Assembly (NCBI GenBank): GCA_016744475.1 | Contig: JADGEH010000001.1 | Coordinates: 1-64,000 of the forward strand | From: Thiotrichales bacterium | Lineage (GTDB): Bacteria; Pseudomonadota; Gammaproteobacteria; Beggiatoales; Beggiatoaceae | Reading direction: 5' to 3' | DNA: 64,000 bases | Shown here: one piece after another, positions 9,062 through 18,380 of the stretch | Layout of the letters: every line of letters begins with the position of its first letter | Numbering within the stretch: the stretch's first letter is position 1 | Translations under genes and position numbers: made by a program | The notes under the pieces: model-generated | What the model was told of the DNA's origin: nothing | Seen by the model: the letters and a program-made list of their open reading frames with translations, nothing else | Database searches by the model: none

Positions 9062-11149
9062 ATGTGGGCGATCTGCAAACGCGAACTGTTTAGCCTGTTT
9101 GTCTCCCCTTTTGCTTGGGTATTACTGGCACTCAGCCAATTGGTGCTGGCTTGGTTTTTTCTCATCAGCATTGATTTTTACCTCAACGGGCGCGACAGCC
9201 TCACCGCCGTACCCGGCGCACACGGTTTTAGCGCCTTAATCATCAGCGAACTCTTTGGCAAAACCGCGCTGCTTTCATTATTGTTGATGCCCTTGCTGAG
9301 TATGCGCAGTTTCAGCGAAGAACGCCGCCAACAGCGCCTAGCCCTTCTTCTGTCTGCGCCCGTCACCCCCGCCCACATCGTCTTAGGCAAATACCTCAGC
9401 CTGTTCTTTTTTAGCGCTGTGTTACTCGCCATGATCAGTCTCATGCCCCTGTTTTTACTCTTTGCAGGCGCATTAGACCTCGGTCATCTTGCCGCCGCCA
9501 TGCTGGGCTTACTGCTGCTTCTCGCCGCCTTCAATGCCATCGGAGTCTTTTTCTCCTTACACACCCAATATCCCGCATTAGCTGCAATGGCGACTTTTGC
9601 CTTGCTATTGCTCTTATGGTTACTCGATTGGGCTGGCAGCAACGAAGCCCCCCTGTTTGCCTACCTCTCCAGCTTTAATCACTACGCCCCCTGGCTGCGC
9701 GGGCAATTTAATAGCCAACATCTCGGCTACTTCATCCTACTCACGGGCGGCTTTTTATTACTCAGCACGCGGCGTTTACAAGCCGAACAAGGTTTCATAC
9801 ACAATGCTTGGCAACGCTGGAGCTTGTGGGTCTTAATTCTTAGCGTCTCGCTATTGCTGGCAGCGGTTAGCCAGCGTTATGTGTGGCAAATAGACTGGAC
9901 ACAAGACCATCGTCACAGCCTTGCACCGCGCACCATACAACTCCTAGAACAACTCAAAGAACCCCTAGAAATCACCGTTTACGCCACCGAAGAAGCACGC
10001 TTACGGCAACGCATTCGCACCCTGCTAGAACTCTATCAGCAACATTCTGCACACATCGAATGGCGTTTCGTAGACCCCGAAAGCTTCCCCAGCGAAGCCC
10101 GCGCCGCAGGCGTTAGCCGCGATGGAGAAGTTCACATCCGCTACCAAAACCGCCAAGCACGAGTGATGCAACTACACCGCGTCGCCTTCAGCCAAGCCCT
10201 ACACCGCTTATTGCGCGAACAACAGCGGCGACTCTCCTTCTTAACCGGGCACGGCGAACGCAAACCACTGGGCAAAGCCAATTTTGACTGGGGTTACTGG
10301 GGCACACAACTGCAAGAACAAGGCTTACTACTACACGATCTCGACCTCACCCAAATCATAGACATACCGCGCAACATCGACTTACTCGTCATCGCCGGCC
10401 CTCGTTTAGCCCTCGCACCAGGCGAAGTCAAAGCCGTGCAAGATTACGTAAATGACGGCGGACACTTGCTCCTATCCCTCGACCCCTCGCTCGCCCCAGA
10501 TGCTTGGCAAGGTTTACAACCGCTGGCAGACGCACTCGGTTTAAAACTGCCCTTTGGCAAACTCATCGACCCCAACAGCAGCCGACTCTTCGGGCCGCGT
10601 AACGCCACCGTTGTCACCCTCAGCCAGTACCCCGAACACCCCGTCACCACAGGGCTAGGGCGCACCGTTTTTCCCGAAACCGCCGCCTTACAACTCCAAG
10701 CCCCCGCCGATTGGGATAGCCTGGTGTTTTTACGCAGCGCCGACAATGGCTGGCTAGAAACCGATATGGTCAACACGCCTGCCAAACGCGACGATAACGA
10801 ACCCCGTCAAGCCTACGCCGTGGGCGTTTTATTTGAGCGCAGTCTCGATGAAAACAGCAGCCGCAAACAACGCATCGCGGTGTTAGGCGACGGCGATTTT
10901 CTCTCCAACGCCTATGTCGAAAACAACAGCAATTTAGACCTCGGCATGAAACTGCTGAACTGGTTAGTCGCCGACGAAGCCCTCATCGCCATTCCCGCCC
11001 GCGTCGCCCGCGATGCCGACCTAGAACTCTCGCCCCACCTACGCTTCATGCTGGTCTTCGGCTTTTTATTTGGCCTGCCCTTAGTGCTATTCGGCACAGG
11101 TCTTTGGATACTCTGGCATAGAAGCCGTAGTAGGATGGACAAAGCGTAG
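9062..11149 (+). CDS. Fused ABC-2 permease and GldG-like auxiliary protein
   Basis: Residues 1 to about 270 form a GldF-like ABC-2 permease with six or more membrane helices, including the conserved SFSEERRQQRLALLLSAPV loop. Residues from about 285 to 650 form a GldG/DUF4350-like periplasmic domain (RTIQLLEQLKEPLEITVYAT, LSFLTGHGERKP, LLSLDPSLAPDAW). A final helix and a basic tail close the protein. In most genomes these are separate genes, preceded by the ATPase gene; here the two parts are fused and no ATPase gene is nearby. The substrate is unknown. The gene directly follows ribD and is notably more GC-rich than its surroundings. Confidence 0.85.
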   Translation: MWAICKRELFSLFVSPFAWVLLALSQLVLAWFFLISIDFYLNGRDSLTAVPGAHGFSALIISELFGKTALLSLLLMPLLSMRSFSEERRQQRLALLLSAPVTPAHIVLGKYLSLFFFSAVLLAMISLMPLFLLFAGALDLGHLAAAMLGLLLLLAAFNAIGVFFSLHTQYPALAAMATFALLLLLWLLDWAGSNEAPLFAYLSSFNHYAPWLRGQFNSQHLGYFILLTGGFLLLSTRRLQAEQGFIHNAWQRWSLWVLILSVSLLLAAVSQRYVWQIDWTQDHRHSLAPRTIQLLEQLKEPLEITVYATEEARLRQRIRTLLELYQQHSAHIEWRFVDPESFPSEARAAGVSRDGEVHIRYQNRQARVMQLHRVAFSQALHRLLREQQRRLSFLTGHGERKPLGKANFDWGYWGTQLQEQGLLLHDLDLTQIIDIPRNIDLLVIAGPRLALAPGEVKAVQDYVNDGGHLLLSLDPSLAPDAWQGLQPLADALGLKLPFGKLIDPNSSRLFGPRNATVVTLSQYPEHPVTTGLGRTVFPETAALQLQAPADWDSLVFLRSADNGWLETDMVNTPAKRDDNEPRQAYAVGVLFERSLDENSSRKQRIAVLGDGDFLSNAYVENNSNLDLGMKLLNWLVADEALIAIPARVARDADLELSPHLRFMLVFGFLFGLPLVLFGTGLWILWHRSRSRMDKA

Positions 11150-11163
11150 CGTGCCCATCAGCT
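11131..11163. repeat. GTAGGATGG-type short palindromic repeat
   Basis: The motif GTAGGATGGACAAAGCG, followed by GTAGCGTGCCCATC, overlaps the stop region of the GldF-GldG gene. Related copies lie at about 27502-27536, 44345-44384 and 45485-45520. All share GTAGGATGGG, GCG.AGCG and CCCATCA, and can fold into an imperfect hairpin. It is a common type of intergenic repeat in proteobacteria. Confidence 0.6.
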
Positions 11164-11228
11164 ATGCGATAGACCTGGCAGGTTTCAATACCACTGAAAT
11201 ATTTTCCCTATAGATAAAAAGGAGGGGG

Positions 11229-11819
11229 TTAAAACTTAATCTCTCCTTGAGCCAGTGCTCGCAAGGCCTGGGGATAAATCAGGTGCTCTTGTTCTAGCAC
11301 TCTTGCGGCAAGACTATCGACATCATCATCGGCTAAAACGGGCACACGCGCTTGCGCGATAATAGGGCCCGCGTCAAGTTCTGGCGTGACAAAATGCACG
11401 CTGGCACCGTGTTCTTTAACGCCGGACTCAAGAGCGCGTTGATGTGTATGCAAACCTTTGAATTCAGGTAATAAAGAGGGGTGGATATTAATCAGTCGTC
11501 CGCTAAAGGCTTGGACAAATTCGGCACTTAAAATACGCATAAAACCCGCCAGCGCGACAACATCCGCGTGATGGGTTTGGATGCAGTGCTGCATCTGCTG
11601 ATCAAAGCTTATTCGGTCGGGATAATCTTGGTGTTGAATCACCGCAGTGGGAATGCCTGCGGCTTGTGCAGTGTTAAGCCCTTGTGCATCAGCGCGATTG
11701 CTTAACACCAAGCAGACTTGATAGGGACAATCGGCTTGAGCGCTGTCGGCTAAAATGGATTGCATGTTACTGCCGCGCCCGGAAATAAGAATGGCGACTT
11801 GGGATGTGTGTTTAGTCAT
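11229..11819 (-). CDS. purN: Phosphoribosylglycinamide formyltransferase PurN
   Basis: PurN transfers a formyl group from 10-formyltetrahydrofolate to glycinamide ribonucleotide in purine synthesis. The 196-residue protein has the phosphate-binding loop ISGRGSNMQ, the folate site region AGFMRILS, the catalytic Asn-His in INIHPSLLPEFKG, and the conserved aspartate in ELDAGPII. Length and motif order are typical. It is transcribed alone here; purM, often upstream in other gammaproteobacteria, is absent from the window. Confidence 0.96.
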   Translation of the reverse strand: MTKHTSQVAILISGRGSNMQSILADSAQADCPYQVCLVLSNRADAQGLNTAQAAGIPTAVIQHQDYPDRISFDQQMQHCIQTHHADVVALAGFMRILSAEFVQAFSGRLINIHPSLLPEFKGLHTHQRALESGVKEHGASVHFVTPELDAGPIIAQARVPVLADDDVDSLAARVLEQEHLIYPQALRALAQGEIKF

Positions 11820-11861
11820 GGATGTACTTAAGAGGAAGAAGGCAAAGGCTTTTATAGCAAA

Positions 11862-11945
11862 ATGACATCAGTTGTTAAGACTGCCAGTCCTTGGAGGACT
11901 GGCGGTCTTGGATTTGGCTCTACCGCAAGTTTTAGCTATAAAACG
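11862..11945 (+). repeat. Dispersed palindromic repeat, copy 1 (GACTGCCAGTCC hairpin)
   Basis: The core AAGACTGCCAGTCC...GGACTGGCGGTCTT is a 14-bp-arm hairpin, preceded by ATGACATCAGTTGTT. A second copy lies at about 48699-48788 in the opposite orientation, with matching flanks (CGCAA and AGCTATA blocks). Here the outer sequences GGCAAAGG (11841-11848) and CCTTTGCC (11956-11963) also form an inverted pair. Confidence 0.75.
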
Positions 11946-11968
11946 TATCTGAAACCTTTGCCATTCGT

Positions 11969-12760
11969 CTATTTGAAGATGTCAGCCAAAAAGGTTTTTA
12001 ATTGGCTCCAGGAATCCTTATCCGCTTCTGCGTCATAGGCCAAAGGCATACTGAATTGCTCACCAAATTTGTCCGCATCAGGATTGGTGAAGCTGTGTTT
12101 AGCATTGGGATAGACCACGACGGAATAATCCACATCAGCCGCTTTCATTTCTTCTTCAAACAATTTGACTTGTTCAGCCGGAATCATCGGGTCTAACTGG
12201 CCCGTGAACACGCGGATTTTGGTATTAACCGCACCTTTTTTAGCGGGGGTTTTGGTGCCTAGACTACCGTGAAAACTGGCAACACCGTCTAAATCCATGC
12301 CGGAACGTGCCATGCCGAGCACCACACCGCCACCAAAGCAGTAACCTATCGCGGCTATTTTTTCTGCATCAACGCTGGCGTGTTTTTCTAAGGTGTCTTT
12401 AGCGGCGAGAAAACGCGCTTTAGCAGAGTCCATATTGTTCAGCACTTTCATCATGAAGGCTTTGGCATCTTTGGGATGCTCGGCTACTTTACCCTCGCCG
12501 TACATATCGACGGCTAATGCGGTGTAACCCATTTCTGCCAACATCCGTGCACGTTTACGGGCATATTCGTTGTGTCCCCACCATTCATGCACGACTAACA
12601 CGCCAGGGCGTTTGTCCGTGATGGCATCATCGTAAGCAATATAACCTTTGAGTGTGACTCCATTGCTGCTGTAATCCAGGGCTTCGCCTTTGATTTCAGC
12701 GAGCACGGAGGTCGTGCTTAAGAGCACCGCTAAGGCTGCGGTTTTCAATAGTGGCTTCAT
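11969..12760 (-). CDS. Exported dienelactone hydrolase family protein
   Basis: This alpha/beta hydrolase has the dienelactone-hydrolase triad: nucleophile Cys141 in IGYCFGGG, Asp190 in TGQLDPMIP, and His222 in NAKHSF. A signal peptide (MKPLLKTAALAVLLSTTSVLA) opens the 263-residue protein, so it is periplasmic. The conserved VVHEWWGHNEYARKRARMLA segment is typical of the family. The natural substrate is unknown, since many members act on esters or lactones unrelated to chlorocatechol degradation. The gene stands alone, with about 150 bp to the next kinase gene. Confidence 0.9.
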   Translation of the reverse strand: MKPLLKTAALAVLLSTTSVLAEIKGEALDYSSNGVTLKGYIAYDDAITDKRPGVLVVHEWWGHNEYARKRARMLAEMGYTALAVDMYGEGKVAEHPKDAKAFMMKVLNNMDSAKARFLAAKDTLEKHASVDAEKIAAIGYCFGGGVVLGMARSGMDLDGVASFHGSLGTKTPAKKGAVNTKIRVFTGQLDPMIPAEQVKLFEEEMKAADVDYSVVVYPNAKHSFTNPDADKFGEQFSMPLAYDAEADKDSWSQLKTFLADIFK

Positions 12761-12909
12761 ATTCTTTTCCTTTGGGTCGTGTTGTTTAATGAAGTGTACG
12801 AATACTACATCGCGGCTGATTTTATCATGTTTGAAAGAGGGTTCTCATGTTGTGTGTGCGTTCTATTTTATCTGGCGAGAGGGAGAGCGCTGTGGCTGTT
12901 TTGTGGGCA

Positions 12910-15114
12910 TTACTCAGCCAACCGCTGACGCAGCTCTTTCATCCGAAAAGCACGCGCCAGTTTAAGCAATTCAAACACCTCTTTGGCACAGTCTTCTTGT
13001 TGGCTGAGGTGATCTAAATGCTGAGTGATTTCTGTGATTTTGCCGCGTTCTGCCATGTTGTGCAGCGTGTCCCGTATGTCTTGAGGCAAATCAGTGACGT
13101 GAGCAGAGGCGTTGGGGGGCGTGCTAGATTCTTCGGCAGCATCATAAATCCATTGCAAAGAAGGCAAATGTGCTTGTAGACAGGCCAGCAAGGCTTCTGT
13201 TTCTATGGGCTTGCCCAGATGTTCTATACAGCCTGCGGCTAGACTGTTTTTTATATCTTCTGGAGATTGGCTGGCGGAAACGGCAACGACGGGGAGTCGC
13301 TTTAATCCAGGTAATTGATGTAAGCGCCGCGTGGTCTCTAAGCCATCCATGCCGGGCATACACACGTCCATTAATACTAGATGGGGTTGATAGTGTTCGA
13401 CCCTGTTTAAGCAGCTTTCACCGCTGTCCGCTTCATACACAATAAAGCCTAAATTCAATAAGATATAGCGTAGTAAAGCGCGATTATCTTCAACATCATC
13501 GGTGACTAATACGCGCAAGGTTTGACCTTCTGCTTGTTCATAACCGCAAGGCGATGCTGAGTGTAGAGGCGGGGCTTGTGAGTGTTTCGCATTGGGTGAC
13601 AAAATTTTAAGCGGTAATTTTAGTGTAAAGCAACAGCCTTCTCCGGGTGAGCTGCGTAAGCCTAAATGACCGTTCATGAGTTTAGTGAGGTTGCAGCTCA
13701 GGGCTAAACCCAAACCTGAGCCTTGAACTTTATAAGGATTATCCGCCAGTTGTACAAAAGGTTTGAAAACAGACCTTTGTTGTGTAAGAGGAATCCCTGA
13801 ACCGGTATCGAGTATTTCAACCATTAATTGTTCATTTTGCCCATTAACCTGCATTTTGATACTACCTTGGGCGGTGAATTTAATCGCATTATCAAGAAGA
13901 TGGCTGAGGATTTGTCGTAAGCATTTGGGGTCGATTTCAATGCTGCTGGGCAAAGGGCTGAGATATTTGGTGGTGAGTATTAAGCCTTTTTTTTCTGCTT
14001 GTTGTTGATAATGCTGGCTGATTTCTTTAAAGAAGGTGTCGAGACATAAAGGCTCATTTAATAATTCAAATTGTTCTGTTTCAATTTTGGATAAATCTAA
14101 AATATCATTAATCAAGTTTAATAAATGATTGCCGCCATTGAAAATATGTCCCAGTTGTTCTTGTTGTAAGATTGATAGTGATGTGTTGCGTTGTAAAATT
14201 TGTGCAAAACCTAATACAGCATTTAAGGGCGTGCGCAGTTCATGACTCATATTGGAGAGAAAACTTGATTTAGCTTGATTGGCAGCTTCGGCGGCTAATA
14301 AAGCGGATCGTAATTCGCTGGTGCGGATTTTGACTTGTTGCTCTAAACCTTTGGAATAGGATTCTAAAGTTTTCTCGCGGCGTTCAATTTCTTGCAGCAT
14401 TTCATTAAAGACTGCTGCGAGATCGCCAATTTCATCATGATTTAAGTCGGCAGCCCGTAGGGTATAGTTTTTTTCTATGGACACGCGCCGCATTAAATGA
14501 CGTAAAGTTTGAATGGGTGTGGAAAACAATTGAGGCAACCATAAAGACAATAATAAGATGAGTAACATGGACGCGGCTAGAATACTTAAACTCACCGACA
14601 CTTGATGATTGAGTGCTTTTTGTACGTGCTTATGACTACTGACGAGATGAATCACACCCCATGTTTTCTCATTTACAACAATGGTGCGCAGAAAATGCGA
14701 TTCGCCTTGTAGTACAAACAACTGCCCTTGTTCATTTAATGCTTTGAAATCAACATTGAGTGCTTGTATGGTGTGTTGCATGGTGGTCGCCACGGGCGAT
14801 TCCATTAATCCCGGAAAAGCCGCAAACAAGACACCTTGAGCGTCGTAGACTAAGGCGGCCATAATGTCGGGATGTGAGCGTAAGGCGGCGAGGTTGCGGT
14901 GCGTTGCCGTCGCATCATCAAACATCAAACCATCGCTGGCTTGTGAAGCCAGCACACTGGCGAGTGGTGCTAGTTTGCTGTGCATTCGCGCTGAAAATCG
15001 GGTGAAGTCTTGATACAGCAAAGCGCCATTGGACAATAAGAGCACCAAGAGCGAAGCGCTAAAGACCAATAAACTGAGTTTGTAATGTATGGAAAGATTT
15101 TGTAAAGCTTTCAT
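12910..15114 (-). CDS. Hybrid sensor histidine kinase/response regulator (CHASE8-like, HAMP, HisKA, HATPase, REC)
   Basis: This 734-residue protein has membrane helices at about 11-33 and 172-195 around a periplasmic CHASE8-like sensor. A HAMP domain (about 195-248) and a coiled coil follow. The HisKA box SNMSHELRTP has phospho-acceptor His291, and the ATPase domain has GSGIPL and GSGLGLAL. A receiver domain follows with the phospho-acceptor in LVLMDVCMPGMDG. The protein ends in a roughly 65-residue helical tail that resembles the tails of the two kinases at 50969-55490. No Hpt domain or separate regulator lies next to it, so the output path is unknown. Confidence 0.92.
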   Translation of the reverse strand: MKALQNLSIHYKLSLLVFSASLLVLLLSNGALLYQDFTRFSARMHSKLAPLASVLASQASDGLMFDDATATHRNLAALRSHPDIMAALVYDAQGVLFAAFPGLMESPVATTMQHTIQALNVDFKALNEQGQLFVLQGESHFLRTIVVNEKTWGVIHLVSSHKHVQKALNHQVSVSLSILAASMLLILLLSLWLPQLFSTPIQTLRHLMRRVSIEKNYTLRAADLNHDEIGDLAAVFNEMLQEIERREKTLESYSKGLEQQVKIRTSELRSALLAAEAANQAKSSFLSNMSHELRTPLNAVLGFAQILQRNTSLSILQQEQLGHIFNGGNHLLNLINDILDLSKIETEQFELLNEPLCLDTFFKEISQHYQQQAEKKGLILTTKYLSPLPSSIEIDPKCLRQILSHLLDNAIKFTAQGSIKMQVNGQNEQLMVEILDTGSGIPLTQQRSVFKPFVQLADNPYKVQGSGLGLALSCNLTKLMNGHLGLRSSPGEGCCFTLKLPLKILSPNAKHSQAPPLHSASPCGYEQAEGQTLRVLVTDDVEDNRALLRYILLNLGFIVYEADSGESCLNRVEHYQPHLVLMDVCMPGMDGLETTRRLHQLPGLKRLPVVAVSASQSPEDIKNSLAAGCIEHLGKPIETEALLACLQAHLPSLQWIYDAAEESSTPPNASAHVTDLPQDIRDTLHNMAERGKITEITQHLDHLSQQEDCAKEVFELLKLARAFRMKELRQRLAE

Positions 15115-15277
15115 GATTCTGGACTCACGGCGTTCAGGTCGAAGTAAGGATGATAGGTGTGGCCTTTGCGTGCTCTGTGTTATTGATATACAGTCGGAGG
15201 TTTTGAGTGCCTTGACTCACATGATTTCTCGACACGCTGTCAACAGAGCCTAACCCCCCTTACAACATGCCTTAAAT

Positions 15278-16798
15278 ATGCCGACATTGATGTTTAAATC
15301 CCACCGTATTCTTCGCCTGCTGTGTAGCCTGTTGCTGTTGGGTGTGCTCAGCGCTTGCCAGCAAGATTCTGCATCGCTGATTCGCTTTGGTTTATCGACG
15401 GCACCGGTCAATCTTGACCCGCGTTATGCGACGGATGCCGAATCAGGCCGGATTAATCGTTTGGTGTATCGGGCTTTGGTGGATTTTGACACACAACTCC
15501 GCCCGATACCTGTATTAGCGCACTGGGTGACGCTCAGCCCCACGCAATACCGTTTTACGCTAAAGCCTGAACCTCAAGCCTTTCATGATGGCACTCCATT
15601 GGACAGCGCGGATGTGTATAGCACCTTTGCCTCCATTCTTGATCCCGCCACTGCCTCCCCGCATCGAGGTTCCTTAAAGCAAATCCAGTCGATGGACATC
15701 ATTGATGAAATGACGCTGGATTTTCATCTGGAAAAACCTAATTTATTGTTTCCGGCCTTGCTTGCTGTCGGTATTTTGCCGCAAGAAAAAATCGCGGCAC
15801 AACATCCTTTTAACCGTTATCCCATTGGTTCTGGGCCTTTTCGTTTTGTGCATTGGGAAGCTGCTAAGCCGCTGCGCTTAGAGCGCTTGCGAGACGCTCA
15901 GCACATTGAGTTTGTGCCCGTCAAAGACCCCGTGGTGCGGGTGTTGAAACTGCTGCGCGGCGAGTTGGATATGCTGCAAAGCAATTTATCCGCAGAACTC
16001 ATGACTTGGCTTCAGCCGCGTGAAGATGTCAAGATTGAAACGTTACAAGGCAGCAATTTTGTGTATTTGGGTTTTAATTTAGAGGATGAGTTCACTGGAC
16101 AACATAAGCTGCGTCAAGCCGTCGCTTATGCTTTAAATCGACAAGTCATCATTCAACGGCTGTTAGGCGATGCAGCGACACCCGCCAGTGCTTTATTGCC
16201 GCCTACGCATTGGGCAGGGCATCCGAACTTGCCCTTATATCCCTACGAGCCTGAAACGGCTCGCGCTCTGCTGGCAGACTTAGGCATTAGTCGAGAACAT
16301 CCGGTGCGCTTGGTGTTTAAAACTTCCAATAACCCCATCAGCATTCGTCAAGCCACCGTCATCCAGCATCAATTAAAACAAGTGGGCTTGGATGTGGAGT
16401 TACGCAGTTATGATTGGGGCACTTTTTATAGCGACATCAAAGCGGGGCATTTTCAATTATTTAGCTTGTCATGGGTCGGGATCAAAACCCCAGATGTGTT
16501 TCGCTATATTTTCCATAGCGATGCGATTCCGCCACAGGGGGCGAATCGTGGACGTTTTCGAGACCCCCAAGCCGATCATTTTATTGAACAAGCCGAACAA
16601 GCTGACACGCTGGCGGCTCAAGCCGAAGCTTATCGAGCGTTGCAAGCCCGCTTATTGGATCGCTTGCCTTATGTGCCGTTATGGTACAAAGATCAAGTGT
16701 TAGTCACGCGCCCTAGAATAGCGGGTTATACCTTGCGAGCTGACGGCAATTACGACGCACTGACACAAGTCTTTTTGACATCGAAAACCTCCCCTTAG
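15278..16798 (+). CDS. Extracellular solute-binding lipoprotein, family 5 (peptide/nickel type)
   Basis: The N-terminus is a lipoprotein signal with lipobox LSAC (Cys27). The rest fits SBP_bac_5: LSTAPVNLDPRYATDAES, the FHDGTPLDSADVY segment, the YPIGSGPFRF segment, and LRQAVAYALNRQVII. Such proteins bind oligopeptides or other solutes for an ABC importer, but no permease or ATPase gene is adjacent. An alternative start lies at the ATG at 15290. The stop codon TAG (16796-16798) lies at the junction with a MITE-like element, so the natural C-terminus may have been altered by the insertion. Confidence 0.9.
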   Translation: MPTLMFKSHRILRLLCSLLLLGVLSACQQDSASLIRFGLSTAPVNLDPRYATDAESGRINRLVYRALVDFDTQLRPIPVLAHWVTLSPTQYRFTLKPEPQAFHDGTPLDSADVYSTFASILDPATASPHRGSLKQIQSMDIIDEMTLDFHLEKPNLLFPALLAVGILPQEKIAAQHPFNRYPIGSGPFRFVHWEAAKPLRLERLRDAQHIEFVPVKDPVVRVLKLLRGELDMLQSNLSAELMTWLQPREDVKIETLQGSNFVYLGFNLEDEFTGQHKLRQAVAYALNRQVIIQRLLGDAATPASALLPPTHWAGHPNLPLYPYEPETARALLADLGISREHPVRLVFKTSNNPISIRQATVIQHQLKQVGLDVELRSYDWGTFYSDIKAGHFQLFSLSWVGIKTPDVFRYIFHSDAIPPQGANRGRFRDPQADHFIEQAEQADTLAAQAEAYRALQARLLDRLPYVPLWYKDQVLVTRPRIAGYTLRADGNYDALTQVFLTSKTSP

Positions 16799-16959
16799 AG
16801 CCTATACGAAGATGGGGGAGCGAAGCGAAAATTCGCCCTTTTGAGGCAGGTTTTTCGGTTTTTTAAGGCGAATAGCGGGCTATTTGTTGATAAAAAGCGG
16901 AAAACCTGACCAAAAGGGCGGGTTTGCAGCCGATTATCCCATTTTCGTATAGGCTCTTA
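16795..16959 (+). mobile_element. MITE-like element, copy A (159-bp core, TTA flanks)
   Basis: The core starts GAGCCTATACGAAGATGGG and ends CCCATTTTCGTATAGGCTC, forming terminal inverted repeats of about 19 bp with one mismatch. TTA flanks it on both sides. The interior also folds back on itself (GCCCTTTTGAGGCAGG against CCTGACCAAAAGGGC), so the whole element is one long imperfect hairpin. It has no coding capacity. Four further copies lie at 29863, 32077, 37322 and 55538. Confidence 0.9.
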
Positions 16960-16978
16960 ATCTTGGACATTATTCAAC

Positions 16979-17998
16979 ATGCGTATTTTAGGCATTGAGA
17001 CCTCTTGTGATGAAACAGGCGTTGCAGTGTATGACAGCCAACAGGGTTTATTAGCCCATCTTCTGTACAGTCAAGTGGCCTTGCACGCGGAATATGGCGG
17101 TGTCGTGCCTGAACTCGCTTCACGCGATCATCTGCGCAAGCTCACGCCATTGATACAACAAGTGCTCACTAACAGCAGTAGCCACGGTCACATTGATGGT
17201 GTGGCTTACACCCAAGGGCCGGGCTTAATAGGCGCTTTATTAGTCGGCGCTTCCGTGGGGCGCAGCTTGGCTTGGGGCTGGGGCTTACCCGCCGTCGGTG
17301 TGCATCATCTTGAAGGTCATTTGCTGGCACCTATGCTAGAAGAAAACCCACCCGCCTTTCCCTTTTTAGCGCTGTTAGTCTCCGGTGGGCATACCCAATT
17401 AATTCAAGTCGATGGCATCGGTCAATACACCTTGCTGGGCGAATCGGTTGATGACGCTGCCGGAGAAGCTTTTGATAAAACCGCGAAATTACTTGGTTTA
17501 GGTTATCCCGGAGGGCCGGCCTTAGCGCAATTAGCAGAAAAAGGCGAACCTGGACGTTTCGTGTTTCCTCGCCCCATGACCCAACGCCCCGGTTTAAATT
17601 TCAGCTTTAGCGGCCTAAAAACTGCCGCCTTAAACACCTGGCAAAAACTAGAACAACAAAGCGATCCACAAGCACAAGCCGATATAGCCCATGCGTTCCA
17701 AACGGCGGTGATCGATACTTTAGCCATCAAATGTCGCCGAGCTTTACAACAGACTGGGTTAAAACGCCTGGTCGTAGCAGGCGGAGTCAGTGCCAATCAG
17801 CGCTTGCGTGAGGCGTTGGCAGAGTTATCTGAAGGCTGGGGAGCGCAAGTATATTATCCGCGCCTGGAGTTCTGTACGGACAACGGAGCCATGATTGCCT
17901 ATGCAGGCTGTATGCGCTTACAACAAGGGCAGCAAGAACCTTTAGCTTTTCGCGCCACACCGCGTTGGCCCTTAGAAGAATTGAATTCATCACAATGA
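16979..17998 (+). CDS. tsaD: tRNA N6-adenosine threonylcarbamoyltransferase TsaD
   Basis: TsaD transfers the threonylcarbamoyl group to A37 of ANN-decoding tRNAs. The 339 residues have the expected ASKHA fold signatures: [14 protein letters not shown] at the N-terminus, the metal ligands HHLEGH (His110, His114), the SGGHTQL loop, [19 protein letters not shown], and the C-terminal [13 protein letters not shown] with a further metal-binding aspartate. It lies directly upstream of the tRNA cluster, but these have their own promoter. Confidence 0.97.
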   Translation: MRILGIETSCDETGVAVYDSQQGLLAHLLYSQVALHAEYGGVVPELASRDHLRKLTPLIQQVLTNSSSHGHIDGVAYTQGPGLIGALLVGASVGRSLAWGWGLPAVGVHHLEGHLLAPMLEENPPAFPFLALLVSGGHTQLIQVDGIGQYTLLGESVDDAAGEAFDKTAKLLGLGYPGGPALAQLAEKGEPGRFVFPRPMTQRPGLNFSFSGLKTAALNTWQKLEQQSDPQAQADIAHAFQTAVIDTLAIKCRRALQQTGLKRLVVAGGVSANQRLREALAELSEGWGAQVYYPRLEFCTDNGAMIAYAGCMRLQQGQQEPLAFRATPRWPLEELNSSQ

Positions 17999-18011
17999 TG
18001 GTGAAAAAAAT

Positions 18012-18039
18012 TTGACAATCCAAAAATCGCTTATATAAT
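18012..18039 (+). promoter_or_regulatory. Sigma70-type promoter of the tRNA cluster
   Basis: TTGACA at 18012-18017 and TATAAT at 18034-18039 are both perfect consensus hexamers, separated by 16 bp. The predicted start of transcription lies about 9 bases before tRNA-Gly. Confidence 0.88.
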
Positions 18040-18054
18040 GCACCACTTCTTTCA

Positions 18055-18128
<74 letters not shown>

Positions 18129-18170
18129 AAAACTATTCTCTCCTTGTAAAGCGACGTTATGCGGTTAAAT

Positions 18171-18244
18171 GGCTGAGTGGCAGAGTGGTTATGCAGCGGC
18201 CTGCAAAGCCGTGGACGCCGGTTCGATTCCGACCTCAGCCTCCA
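18171..18244 (+). tRNA. tRNA-Cys (anticodon GCA)
   Basis: The acceptor stem GGCTGAG/CTCAGCC and the anticodon loop CTGCAAA give a GCA anticodon. The T arm contains GGTTCGATTCC, and the 3' CCA is encoded. It lies 43 bases after tRNA-Gly in the same transcript. Confidence 0.96.
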
Positions 18245-18292
18245 TTTTCTACACGCTTACAAAGTTTTGAAATAGATTAAGATATGCCGCCT

Positions 18293-18380
18293 GCCCGGGT
18301 GGCGAAATTGGTAGACGCAAGGGACTTAAAATCCCTCGGTACAAAATACCGTGCCGGTTCGAGTCCGGCCCCGGGCACCA
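18293..18380 (+). tRNA. tRNA-Leu (anticodon TAA)
   Basis: The acceptor stem is GCCCGGG/CCCGGGC. The anticodon stem GGGA/TCCC carries loop TTAAAA with anticodon TAA. A long variable arm (CGGTACAAAATACCG) confirms a class II tRNA. CCA is encoded. Confidence 0.97.
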
